NCBI RefSeq assembly: GCF_963662805.1
Contig: NZ_OY759862.1
Location: forward strand, 62,001-126,000
Direction of reading: 5' to 3'
DNA from: an uncultured Cohaesibacter sp.
GTDB taxonomy: Bacteria; Pseudomonadota; Alphaproteobacteria; Rhizobiales; Cohaesibacteraceae
DNA: 64,000 nt
The translations under genes were made by a program, and so were the position numbers. How positions within the stretch are numbered: the first letter of the stretch is position 1; every line of letters begins with the position of its first letter. This document shows positions 9,801-17,773 of this stretch, in pieces. Under the pieces are notes generated by a model. That model made no database searches. It saw only the letters and a program-made list of their open reading frames with translations, and had not been told where the DNA came from.

Positions 9801-11223
9801 GGAAGCCCTGAAAACCGTGATAGCGCCCGAAAACGGGCAGTCCTGTCAGTTCGACAGGAACAAGCAACGGGTGACCCTCGACAGGCCAGTGAACGGTAAC
9901 GCCAGCCCAGGTGTCTCTTGATTCGAAGGCGTGGGCGATCTTCTGGTCTGGGTCCATGTTGAGCCAGCCCGAAATTTCCGGCCAATCCTTGCCGACGATA
10001 TCTGCGTGACCTGCTCCGACGGCTTTGGCAAGATCGTCCGAGACGAGAGAAAACCGCCCGACTTCGTCGCTCTCCCAGATAAAGTGATAGGGACCACCAT
10101 TGCGGTCAAAGGCGTGCGACTCTTCGGATGGCTTGGGCGCCTCCGGTGCGAGCGAAACGACATTGGTTACATTGCCCGAGGACGACTGAGACCGGTCTTC
10201 GGACGAGGGCACGGAGGATACGCCGGGCTTGACATTCTCCGATCCGGGGAAGCTCTTAGTTGGAGAGTCTGACAGGAAGGGGTGCATGTCGCTGTCGTGC
10301 TGCAGGTCCGGCTCATCCGCGTGAGGTGTCCGTGCATCCGCATGGAAAATATCCGGGAACAGGCTCACCGCTTCCCTGTCAGAAAGCCCCTCAGGCTCGC
10401 CGCCTGCGTCGTCGTCACCACCAAGCTCGGACGTCAACAGGTGCAGATTCTCTGCCATCTGTTCATCAAGCGTGTCGGGTCGATGCAACAGGACGAGATA
10501 GTGCCGGTCCTGCTGTTCTCCGATCCTGACGAGCGCTGCCAAAGGCTGGGGCTGTTCGCCCTTATAGCCCCGGTCTCTGGCTTCATGGTCCCCTTGCGCA
10601 TCCTCGGCAACAATGGTGCAGGCGGCCAGTCGCAGGGGCGTGTTGGACTCGGCGATCATCACATGAAGCCGGCCCTGATCACGAAAGAGAGCCTGCCAAT
10701 AGGCGCTGAGACCCTCGGTCTCTTCGCCTGCAGAGGCCCATGGATGGCCATCCGGATTGACAAAGGCCGCTGCGATGGCGCCGTCGGCCGCGAGTGCCGT
10801 CACTAGGCTTTTCGCCCGCTCTTCATGGGGTTCTTCACGCCGGTTGGCCTCCGTCGCAATGACCAGAAGAACGGTCTCGCCCTCTACCCTGAGCTTCTTG
10901 CAAAGACAGGAGGTGGTGACGGTCGTGTCACCAAGGAAAAACCGCAGGCGGTCGAGAATGGGGGCATCTGCCTGCGCGTTGCGGGCCAGCCGAGCCAGAT
11001 GGCGACGGGCCGGATGCACATCGCCAAACTGCCGATCAAGCAGGGCGTGCATGCTCCTGACCTCGAAGAAATCGAGGCCCGCACGGTTGGACCAGAGAAT
11101 CCGGTTGCCTTCGCCGTTCCACACCCACGCAGGGCGCGAGTCGAGCAGCACCGCTCCGATGGCCGGGTGAGCGGTCAGCGTCAGGAACGGCATAGCCAGA
11201 GAGGAAGGCTGGGAAATGGACAT
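6847..11223 (-). CDS. PAS-domain sensor histidine kinase, PdhS/PleC/DivJ-like, with long acidic linker
   Basis: A 1458-residue hybrid of sensory and kinase parts. An N-terminal PAS-like segment (about 20-110) is followed by a second PAS-like segment (about 375-470), a very long Glu/Asp-rich low-complexity linker (about 540-960), PAS domains around 980-1200, a HisKA domain with phospho-acceptor His1227 in SHEIRTPLNAILGF, and an HATPase domain (N box NLLSNALKF near 1343, G box DTGIGM near 1376). No receiver domain and no clear TM helix, so it is probably cytoplasmic. The kinase core resembles the alphaproteobacterial cell-cycle kinases acting on DivK/PleD, which is a family inference. Monocistronic, with the ATG at 11221-11223. 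Confidence 0.85.
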   Translation of the reverse strand: MSISQPSSLAMPFLTLTAHPAIGAVLLDSRPAWVWNGEGNRILWSNRAGLDFFEVRSMHALLDRQFGDVHPARRHLARLARNAQADAPILDRLRFFLGDTTVTTSCLCKKLRVEGETVLLVIATEANRREEPHEERAKSLVTALAADGAIAAAFVNPDGHPWASAGEETEGLSAYWQALFRDQGRLHVMIAESNTPLRLAACTIVAEDAQGDHEARDRGYKGEQPQPLAALVRIGEQQDRHYLVLLHRPDTLDEQMAENLHLLTSELGGDDDAGGEPEGLSDREAVSLFPDIFHADARTPHADEPDLQHDSDMHPFLSDSPTKSFPGSENVKPGVSSVPSSEDRSQSSSGNVTNVVSLAPEAPKPSEESHAFDRNGGPYHFIWESDEVGRFSLVSDDLAKAVGAGHADIVGKDWPEISGWLNMDPDQKIAHAFESRDTWAGVTVHWPVEGHPLLVPVELTGLPVFGRYHGFQGFRGFGICHVDQALSGEFDEEIGKNTVNERLENTGTPQFAVTHELLSDDLLQAARAAVATTEAVISPAQGNGLEDNEDHRAEDEGTPVSEDRKDPLEETAKADDTAFDAETGDTDHPAAKRLSLPRNPYDLVTSLLQPPEPDSEEEQLQAPDPGQDDASEVVSKDEPLALSIGERSAFDSIAAVLKNNARPRLDDSDDMDDDYEELETFDDLGEDYEDEFEPDDTLTAVTALSEEAASLMQEPDAYVEPAQTTEPDGAVEIETAQQPDHIHEAESVVETVPQPPVHDDSILPTSSKQETRRDSVLRSAASAAFREIMALDPTFKSLRERTASRHEPEPDTHSEPETAAVIDEQPEGDMAAPLLDAPVESETRDDLETEFDAAQVQADLDEGTKELQDEVSLTEPDAELIEPEGIEEPVEETPADQETFADEPKEDEPDEALSSEMDIAEDEVEQEIEVDTSAQESSTALAAATIAGVAALGGPALWDRKAAASPLIDLLNKIPTAILVSANSEILFASRKALRALGYESAAALEEAGGMEGLFAGRPGDWLTKTDGRTTLRGADHVHRSVLACISSINWGERPAAMLTFEAAPDTPPGMGVSEEDEKIAELEAILDTATDGVVVLDETGHILRMNHSAEALFEVDRHEIAGNSFLDLIMEESHKDVLDYLNRLKSHGFASLLNDGRDIIGRVRTGGMIPLFMTMGRVAIPGTNRFCAVLRDVTDWKRTEETMLTEKLKAESASKQKSEFLTRVSHEIRTPLNAILGFSEVMMEEQFGPIGSERYKDYLKDISISGNHIMALLNDIMDLSKVESGKLDLNFEATQLNRLVAESVGIMQPQANREQIIFRTSLASDLPDIAGDDRSLRQVVLNLLSNALKFTPAGGQVIVSTLQEESGDVVLRIRDTGIGMSEDDIQSALEPFRQLATSRKDDGIGLGLPLTKALVEANRGRMRLSSKEKHGTLVEVTFPKKRVIEAEAKTEEAETLV

Positions 11224-11682
11224 AGAGTCGACTTAACCTTTGGTCCGGATCAGCACAAGGGTAGCCCCGATGCTGATAGCGGGAAATGAGCTTTAATTAG
11301 TTGTTAATACCTTCTTGGCGCGCCGAGGTCCATGGCCACAAGGCTCGTGAACACCGGATTGAATGGTCATGGTTAATCTTCGCGGTATTCCCCCAGAATA
11401 CTGATTTTTCTACCTAATCGTCATTAGTACGGATGTTTTTCATCAATTATACAGGCAGATCGAAGCGTCGGAAAGAGCTGGATTGAGGCGCTGTTGCAAG
11501 TGCGAAGATAGTCGTGGAGCGCCAATTTGCAGCGTCAATTTTCCTTAGAACAGGTTGGCCAATCAGGAGAGGTGGAAATTTCATGTTGCAATGCAATAAA
11601 AATCTTGTTATGTTGCGGTGCACAATGAGATGACAACGGCCTCTTGGACAAGGCTCGCACACATCGCTCAGGAGAATGGACA
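11224..11682. other. Divergent intergenic region between kinase and phasin
   Basis: 459 bp with no convincing gene. It holds an AT-rich stretch (TTAATTAGTTGTTAAT near 11292) facing the kinase start, and two TGC/GCA palindromes close to the phasin. A long minus-strand reading frame that covers part of it and both phasins is judged a shadow. Confidence 0.6.
11586..11625 (+). promoter_or_regulatory. Candidate PhaR operator pair upstream of phasin
   Basis: Two short TGC/GCA palindromes: TTGCAATGCAA at 11586-11596 and TGCGGTGCA at 11614-11622, with centres about 27 bp apart, ending about 60 bp before the phasin ATG. The PHB-responsive repressor PhaR of alphaproteobacteria is known to bind TGC...GCA palindromes in front of phasin genes. 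The match is by eye. Confidence 0.4.
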
Positions 11683-12060
11683 ATGATGAAGGCCCCCGAA
11701 GGATTTGAAATTCCGACCCAGGTTCGTGAAATGGCAGAAAAAGGCGTCGAGCAGGCGCGCAAGGCTTATGACGAGTTTCTTGCTGCTGCCAACGATGCCG
11801 CCACCAAGGTGGAAGGTTCCGCCGAAACCATGCGCAATGGCGCTGCTGACTTGAACAAGAAAGCAATTTCCGCAGCCGAGGAAAGCATGAATGCTTCCTT
11901 CGACCTCGCCACCAATCTGGTGAAGGCGAAAGACCTGCAGGAAGTGCTCGAACTCCAGACCAAATATGTTCAGTCCCAGATGCAGCGCTTTGGCGAAGTC
12001 GCCCGCGAAATGGGCGAAGCGGCAACCAAGGCTGCCGTCGACGCAACCAAGAAAGACTGA
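11683..12060 (+). CDS. Phasin family protein (polyhydroxyalkanoate granule protein)
   Basis: A 125-residue, all-helical amphipathic protein of the phasin family. It coats PHB/PHA granules and controls their size and number. Typical features are the opening FEIPTQVREMAEKGVEQARK, the central ETMRNGAADLNKK segment and the LELQTKYVQSQMQ block. The start is the ATG at 11683, seven nt after an AGGAGA site; a longer in-frame TTG start at 11644 lacks one. Candidate PhaR sites lie upstream, and a second phasin follows after a hairpin. No PHA synthase is in the window. Confidence 0.88.
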   Translation: MMKAPEGFEIPTQVREMAEKGVEQARKAYDEFLAAANDAATKVEGSAETMRNGAADLNKKAISAAEESMNASFDLATNLVKAKDLQEVLELQTKYVQSQMQRFGEVAREMGEAATKAAVDATKKD

Positions 12061-12082
12061 TCAGGTCGCTCGAACTCTTGTC

Positions 12083-12106
12083 GCGACGCAGGAACGCTTG
12101 CGTCGC
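12083..12106 (+). terminator. Hairpin between the two phasin genes
   Basis: An 8-bp perfect stem GCGACGCA/TGCGTCGC (12083-12090 with 12099-12106), followed by TCTTTCCCT. It lies 22 bp after the first phasin stop and may end or attenuate its transcript before the second phasin. Confidence 0.6.
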
Positions 12107-12173
12107 TCTTTCCCTGTCCCTGTGAGGGGGTGGTCGACCCACCCCGTCAGGGAAACCAGGAATGGAGGATACC

Positions 12174-12797
12174 ATGACAGTCGCTCCCAAGAAGACACCT
12201 ATTAAACGCACTGCTGCCAAGACGGCGACCGCATCCGCACCTGTCAAGAAAGAGGCACCTGCTGACGCTGTTGCCAAACCTGTGGCCGAGGCTGAGGCAA
12301 AGGTAACGGCGACCGCCGAGGCACCCAAAGCCAAAGCGGCACCAGAGGCAGCAGAAGTCGCTGCTTCGATTGCCTATACGCAGTTTGATCTTTCCAGCCT
12401 CTTCATGCCGGATGCCGCCCGTGAACTCGCCGAAAAATCGATCGCTTCAGCTCGCGACGGCTATGAGAAATCACGTGAGGCATTTGAAGACCAGAAGGCC
12501 TCGATTGAGACCAGCATCAACTCTGCGACAGCCAGCGCAAGGGACCTCAACAAGAAGACCCTTGAGGCTGCCAATGAGGCCATGACTAGCGGCTTCTCGC
12601 TGATGACCGACATGCTGGCCGCCAAGACAGTCAGCGAAGCCATCGAGCTTCAGACCGCCTTTGCCAGCAAGCAGTTTGAAACCATGACTGCGCAGGGCAG
12701 GGACTTTCAGGAAACGATGTCCAAGTCTTTCGAGGACATCACTGCACCGTTCAAGACTGCGGCCGACAAGACCATGGCCATGTTCAAGACCCACTGA
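12174..12797 (+). CDS. Phasin family protein with Ala/Lys/Pro-rich N-terminal extension
   Basis: A 207-residue phasin. Residues 1 to about 65 form a low-complexity Ala/Lys/Glu/Pro tail, like the PhaF-type DNA-binding or linker tails (by composition only). Residues from about 66 onward are the helical phasin domain, with ARDLNKKTLEAANEAMTSGF and AIELQTAFASKQFETM, which parallels the first phasin. The start is the ATG at 12174, five nt after GGAGG; an earlier in-frame ATG at 12162 overlaps that site and is less likely. The two phasins share the LNKK...ELQT core, so they look like an old tandem duplication with later gain of the tail. Confidence 0.85.
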   Translation: MTVAPKKTPIKRTAAKTATASAPVKKEAPADAVAKPVAEAEAKVTATAEAPKAKAAPEAAEVAASIAYTQFDLSSLFMPDAARELAEKSIASARDGYEKSREAFEDQKASIETSINSATASARDLNKKTLEAANEAMTSGFSLMTDMLAAKTVSEAIELQTAFASKQFETMTAQGRDFQETMSKSFEDITAPFKTAADKTMAMFKTH

Positions 12798-13017
12798 TGG
12801 GTTGATCGCAACAAAAGGGGCTGGCGTTCTTCCTCCCGGAATGCCGCCCCGCTCCCCGCGGTCTCAAGACAAATACGTGCGGAGCGAAGGTGTCTCATGC
12901 TTGCCATCAGGTTGCCACTGTAGGTGACATTTTATTGACAACCTGTGGGCAGTTCGAACATCTACCCTTGCATTTCTTACCCAGCACGCATAATAAACGC
13001 CCACCGTCAGGTGTAAT

Positions 13018-13094
13018 GCAGTCGTAGCTCAGTTGGTTAGAGCGTCGGATTGTGGCTCCGAAGGTCGGTGGTTCGAATCCACCCGACTGTACCA
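13018..13094 (+). tRNA. tRNA-His (GTG)
   Basis: A full cloverleaf: acceptor 13018-13024 pairs with 13084-13090, the anticodon loop TTGTGGC sits in a 5-bp stem, the T-loop is TTCGAAT, and CCA is encoded at 13092-13094. The discriminator is A73 and the base before the acceptor is T, so neither G-1 nor C73 is present. Most bacteria need G-1:C73 for histidylation; alphaproteobacteria are the known exception. Confidence 0.97.
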
Positions 13095-13402
13095 TTTTCC
13101 TGATCTTTCCCCCGAAAATTCGTCCCCTTTCCCTTCCTCGACAACGCTTTGTTTGTCGTACTCCGAGGCTGGTTTCGTGCGCTCCCTCCATGGGCTGAGC
13201 GCTTGGTGGCGGGCTATGGCGTGAAACGGGGTTGAGGGGATACTGGCATGCCCGATGTCGGTAGTCCGCCTCTTCGCATTACTAGGTGTATGATGCGAAA
13301 GGGCTATTTCCTGCGACAATCCGCTGCAAATTAAATCCAAATTTACTTGGTTGAGCTACTTATTGGATATATGCGTCTGAATTTGTAACTTTTTCGGCAA
13401 TC
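13095..13402. other. Intergenic region between tRNA-His and amt fusion gene
   Basis: 308 bp. Short reading frames on both strands run into the tRNA gene and are not credible. The last 90 bp before the transporter are AT-rich and probably hold its promoter; no clear sigma-54 or NtrC site was recognised. Confidence 0.5.
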
Positions 13403-16400
13403 ATGAAAAAAACATCGGTATTTTTTGCAATCCTTGGAGGCGTCTGTCTGACACCTTCCATTGTCTGGGCTGGTGATGTTGAGAGTTTGGCTGCAAACCT
13501 TGATCTGACATGGGTCATGGCTGCTTCCGCTCTGGTCATGTTCATGCAGGCAGGTTTTTTGCTTCTTGAAGCAGGCATGGTGAGATCGAAGAACTCCATC
13601 AATGTCGCTCAGAAGAACCTGCTCGATTTTGTTTTCTCAGTCGCGGCTTTCTCCATTGCCGGATTTATGATCGCCTTTGGTCCGTCCGGTTCCTTTATGC
13701 TCGGCTTTGACTGGGACTATTTCGGGCTGAGCAATGTCACATCCTATGAGGCCGGCTTTTTTGTCTTTCAGGTGATGTTCTGCGGCACGGCTGCAACGAT
13801 CGTCTCCGGAGCGGTCGCCGAGCGGATGCGCCTGTCTGCCTATATCATCGGCTCAATCTTTCTGTCGGCGCTCATCTATCCGGCCTTTGTACACTGGGCC
13901 TGGGGGACAGCGCTGCGTCCCAATGAAGGGGCCTTTCTTGCCAATCTCGGTTTCATCGACTTCGCGGGTTCAACGGTCGTTCATGCCACTGGTGGCTGGG
14001 TTGCCCTAGCCGCCTGCATCGTGCTTGGCCCGCGCTGGGGCCGGTTTGATGCCGACGGCAAGCCCGTCCGTCTTGCCGGGCACAGTCCGGTTCTGGCGAC
14101 AACGGGAGGCTTGCTCCTGTTTATCGGATGGCTTGGCTTCAACGGCGGCTCGACCCTGAAGGCCGGTAGCGAAGTCGCCTTCATCATCCTCAACACCATT
14201 CTCGCCGGTGGTTTCGGCACCGTGGCCGGGCACATTCTCGGCTATTTCCATGATGGTTACTATCTGCCCGAAAAGGCGATGACCGGCATGCTTGGCGGTC
14301 TTGTGGCTGTCACCGCAGGCTGTGCAGTCCTCACCCCGTTCGGGGCAATCGTCATCGGGATTGTCGGCGGCTGCGTCGCCATCCTAGCGAACCAGATTTT
14401 GGAAGAAAAATTCAAGATCGATGATGCGGTCGGTGCCATCGGTGCCCATGCCTTTGCTGGTGTTGTTGGCACAATCGGGCTGGCGTTGCTTGCGCCAGCA
14501 TCCCAATTCGAACACGGTCGCCTGCATCAGCTCTATGTGCAGGTTTTCGGTTCCGGCGTGAACTTCATTCTTGCCTTTGGACTCGGCTTCGCGTTTTTCT
14601 TCCTTCTCAGCCGCCTCTCAAGCCTTCGGGCTTCGGAAGAAGAGGAGAAGGTTGGCCTCAACATCACCGAGCATGCAACACGCATCGGGGTCGGCCACGT
14701 CGAGAGTGCGCTGGAAAAGCTGCTGTCCGGAAAACGCAATTTTGCCCAGAGGTTGCCCTTGGTCGCCGGTGATGAAGCGGAGAACCTGACCAACCTGTTC
14801 AATAACCTGATGGCCAATCTGGAAACCGAACACCGGCAACTGAGCGAACTTGAGCTGCTCAAGGCCAAGTCTGCGGAAGCCGAACGGATTGCTGCCCTGT
14901 CGAACGCCACATTCGAAGGCATCGCCATGCATCAGAATGGTTTGGTGGTCGATGGCAACCAGCAACTTGCCGATCTGCTGGGCTATCGCATTGATGAGGT
15001 CGTCGGCAAGTCCATCCTCGACTATATGGATGATGAGACAAAGGTCATCATGCAACAGGCCATCGCCGAGAACTGGAGCCACAATTATGAGGCACGGTTG
15101 CTGGCGAAAAGTGGTGAGTCCATTCCCGTTGCGATCAGAGGCCGCATCATTGACTACAAGGGTGAAACGGTCAGGATTGCCTGTTTTGTCGATCTGCGCG
15201 AACGCAAGGCCGCGGAACAGAATATCCGCCTGATGGCCCAGCATGATTCTCTCACGGGTCTCGCCAACCGCTCCTTGTTCAACGAACGGCTCGAAATTGC
15301 GGTGAGCAACGCCAGAGACAGCAGCTGCACAGCGTTGATCCTGATTGACCTTGATCGCTTCAAGAATGTCAACGATGTGCACGGCCATCAGGCCGGGGAC
15401 TTTGTCATCAAGGAAACCGCCAAGCGCCTGAAGGCAATTGCCGGTGAGAACAGCACGGTCGCCCGTTTGGGTGGCGACGAGTTCGCCATCATCCAGAATG
15501 GCCTGCATTTTGCCAATCAGGCTGCTGACACCGGCCACAGGATCGTCGCCGAAATGTCGATCCCCATTCCCATCGATGAGAATGCGACAGCGCTGATCGG
15601 CGCCAGTGTTGGGATCGCCCTATGCCCGGAGCATGGCACCAACGCCGAGATGCTCTTCTCCCGAGCCGATATTGCGCTCTACCATTCCAAGAACACCGGG
15701 CGCAACGTCTCGAACATGTTCAGGCCAGGTCTCAATGCACTGATGGAACAACGCCGGGCTCTGCAGGCGGATCTGGAAAATGCACTGGAGCGGGGCGAGT
15801 TCGAGCTCTACTACCAGCCAAGGGCCTGTGCCCAGACACTGTCCATTGACGCCTACGAGGCACTTCTGCGCTGGAAGCATCCGGTGCGCGGGCTGGTAAG
15901 CCCTGCGGAATTCATCCCGGTTGCCGAAGCCAGCGGCATGATCATCGATATCGATGCATGGGTGTTCAGACAGGCCTGTATCGCTTCAACAACCGATCTC
16001 AAGGGCGCCCACATCAGCATCAACATCAGCCCCCTGCAATTCCAGCAGAAGGATCTGGTGCACAAGATCGAGGCTATCCTCAAGGAGACCGGGGCGGATC
16101 CGTCTCGCCTCGAACTGGAACTGACCGAAGGGATGCTGATCGAGGACGACGCCCGTGGCCTCTCGGTGATGAAACTGCTCAAGAAGTTGGGTCTGTCGCT
16201 GGCACTTGATGACTTCGGAACCGGCTATTCCTCCTTGTCCTATCTCTCCAAATACCCGTTTGACACGATCAAGATCGACCGCGGCTTTGTTGCCAACCTC
16301 GGGCAGGAAGACAATGCGGTGGCGATCATGAATGCGATCATCGGCCTTGGCACCGGGCTCGGCATGAAAATCGTTGCCGAAGGTGTGGAAACCGCCGAGG

Positions 16401-16642
16401 AAGCAGTTTTCCTCCGGAGCAATGGCTGCGATCAGCTGCAGGGCTATCTGATTGGCAAACCGATGCCGATAGATCTGTTGATCGACAAGGTCGCCAAACA
16501 GGATGCGGACGCGATCAAGGCCATTGATCTGCTGATGGAAACAGAGGGGCAGGTCGCAGCCCTTCAGACCATTCTTGGACAGGTTGAGGATGTAGCCTCT
16601 TCCGAGCCGGAAGAATTTGAAGAGCCAAGAAAGATCGGCTGA
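13403..16642 (+). CDS. Ammonium transporter fused to PAS, GGDEF and EAL domains
   Basis: A 1079-residue protein joining an Amt/MEP channel to c-di-GMP enzymes. Residues 1-24 look like a signal peptide. Residues about 26-405 hold the Amt fold, with the FCGTAATIVSGAVAER motif, Asp in FIDFAGSTVVHATGGW and both pore histidines (STVVH and GAHAFAG). The usual Amt C-terminal tail survives (SEEEEKVGLNITEH) and leads into a coiled-coil linker, a PAS domain (about 490-600), a diguanylate cyclase domain with intact GGDEF (690-694) and no RxxD inhibitory site, and a phosphodiesterase domain with intact EAL (819-821) and DDFGTGYSS. The layout suggests an ammonium sensor that sets c-di-GMP. No glnK gene lies beside it; the ribosome site is weak. 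Confidence 0.92.
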   Translation: MKKTSVFFAILGGVCLTPSIVWAGDVESLAANLDLTWVMAASALVMFMQAGFLLLEAGMVRSKNSINVAQKNLLDFVFSVAAFSIAGFMIAFGPSGSFMLGFDWDYFGLSNVTSYEAGFFVFQVMFCGTAATIVSGAVAERMRLSAYIIGSIFLSALIYPAFVHWAWGTALRPNEGAFLANLGFIDFAGSTVVHATGGWVALAACIVLGPRWGRFDADGKPVRLAGHSPVLATTGGLLLFIGWLGFNGGSTLKAGSEVAFIILNTILAGGFGTVAGHILGYFHDGYYLPEKAMTGMLGGLVAVTAGCAVLTPFGAIVIGIVGGCVAILANQILEEKFKIDDAVGAIGAHAFAGVVGTIGLALLAPASQFEHGRLHQLYVQVFGSGVNFILAFGLGFAFFFLLSRLSSLRASEEEEKVGLNITEHATRIGVGHVESALEKLLSGKRNFAQRLPLVAGDEAENLTNLFNNLMANLETEHRQLSELELLKAKSAEAERIAALSNATFEGIAMHQNGLVVDGNQQLADLLGYRIDEVVGKSILDYMDDETKVIMQQAIAENWSHNYEARLLAKSGESIPVAIRGRIIDYKGETVRIACFVDLRERKAAEQNIRLMAQHDSLTGLANRSLFNERLEIAVSNARDSSCTALILIDLDRFKNVNDVHGHQAGDFVIKETAKRLKAIAGENSTVARLGGDEFAIIQNGLHFANQAADTGHRIVAEMSIPIPIDENATALIGASVGIALCPEHGTNAEMLFSRADIALYHSKNTGRNVSNMFRPGLNALMEQRRALQADLENALERGEFELYYQPRACAQTLSIDAYEALLRWKHPVRGLVSPAEFIPVAEASGMIIDIDAWVFRQACIASTTDLKGAHISINISPLQFQQKDLVHKIEAILKETGADPSRLELELTEGMLIEDDARGLSVMKLLKKLGLSLALDDFGTGYSSLSYLSKYPFDTIKIDRGFVANLGQEDNAVAIMNAIIGLGTGLGMKIVAEGVETAEEAVFLRSNGCDQLQGYLIGKPMPIDLLIDKVAKQDADAIKAIDLLMETEGQVAALQTILGQVEDVASSEPEEFEEPRKIG

Positions 16643-16764
16643 TTCCGAAAATACCGGGGGAAATACCTCGACATTCCTGAAGATGGAGCCGTACGAAGAC
16701 TGGGCCGACGACCGGACTTGTGTCCATGCCCATGTCCTTGCCCGGTAGGCGCAAGGCAAGGCTG

Positions 16765-17664
16765 CTAGAGATTTAGATAGTCGATAAGGCTCAGATCTGT
16801 CAGAACACTGATTGCTGAATAGCTCGCCTGCAACTGCGTCTCATAGGCCGATGCCTCGACCGCCGCTTCTGCGATATCAACCGACGTCATGCCGGCAGCA
16901 ATCTCCTCGAGCTCTGCCACATAGGAGGATTCGCTGTCGATGAAATTCTCGATCCGGTTTGTTGCGTTGCCGCTGATCGTGACGAGCGCAAGCACCTCGT
17001 CCTGCGCTTCCACAAGCAGATCCGAAAGATCAGAGAGATCGTCTGTCGACAGGGTTGTCGAGTTGGCGATGTAGGACAGGGCTCGCATCGCCATCTCGAT
17101 GCCTTCGCTATCGGCCGTGACACCGTAATCGATGCTCAGATCGGTGCCCAGACGACAAGTCTGAATATAGCTGTCACCCAGATAATAGTCAGTGTTCACC
17201 GTGGTCAGGTCGGTTGCCAAATAGCTGGAAATGTCTACTGGTTCGGACTCGGTTTCTCCACCACCAAACAGATATCGCCCGGCATATTGGGTGTTGAGAA
17301 TACTCGAAAGCTCTTCGAGATAAGATTCTGCCTGCGTCTGCAATTCCGCGAGATATTCATCGGACGTAACTGCGTTCACCGCCACACGCATGTTGGTGAG
17401 CAGATCACTGATCTCTGTGAGAGCCGCGGAAATCATCTCGGTGCGGCTGGCAATCAATTCGGCGGAATCAATCAGGGAGTTGGATCTGGCAATGGTTACG
17501 CTGAGATCGACAACCGTTCCGGCGTCGGTCTCGAGCCCGCCATAGTCACTGGAGACAAGGCCGCTTGCTTCCTGTTCCTGAACCTCTGCCAGGCGAGCCT
17601 GCGTATTCATCGCAAGCTCAAGCACAGATGACATCTGGTTGAATGTGGCAACGCGCATGCTCAT
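16765..17664 (-). CDS. flgL: Flagellar hook-associated protein 3 (hook-filament junction)
   Basis: A 299-residue FlgL homologue forming the second ring between hook and filament. The flagellin-like N-terminal helix (MRVATFNQMSSVLELAMNTQ) and C-terminal helix (VEASAYETQLQASYSAISVL) are both present, with YAGRYLFGGGETESEPV in the middle. Start ATG at 17664 after AGGTGAAACC. It is the last gene of the minus-strand flagellar run, 109 bp after flgK, and it is intact although flgK is frameshifted. It contains one cysteine (TCRLGTD), unusual for a secreted axial protein. Confidence 0.88.
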   Translation of the reverse strand: MSMRVATFNQMSSVLELAMNTQARLAEVQEQEASGLVSSDYGGLETDAGTVVDLSVTIARSNSLIDSAELIASRTEMISAALTEISDLLTNMRVAVNAVTSDEYLAELQTQAESYLEELSSILNTQYAGRYLFGGGETESEPVDISSYLATDLTTVNTDYYLGDSYIQTCRLGTDLSIDYGVTADSEGIEMAMRALSYIANSTTLSTDDLSDLSDLLVEAQDEVLALVTISGNATNRIENFIDSESSYVAELEEIAAGMTSVDIAEAAVEASAYETQLQASYSAISVLTDLSLIDYLNL

Positions 17665-17689
17665 GGTTTCACCTAAAGCGATTTGAAGA

Positions 17690-17709
17690 TAAACCGGAGT
17701 ACCGGTTTA
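17690..17709 (-). terminator. Hairpin between flgK and flgL
   Basis: A perfect 8-bp stem (17690-17697 with 17702-17709, sequence TAAACCGG/CCGGTTTA) with a 4-nt loop in the gap between flgK and flgL. It lacks a T-tract on the transcribed side, so it may be an attenuator or RNA-processing site rather than a terminator. Confidence 0.4.
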
Positions 17710-17773
17710 GATTTAAAAGCCATCCGTCGGTCCGTTACGGCGTGCTCGTGATCTCGTGTTTCCGAGCATTGCC

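Noticed and set aside
11447..12334. 295-residue minus-strand frame over the phasins
   Set aside because: Overlaps two well-supported phasin genes and their ribosome sites; Pro/Arg-rich shadow.
13029..13340. Minus-strand frame crossing tRNA-His
   Set aside because: It encodes part of the tRNA in reverse; a well-known annotation artefact.
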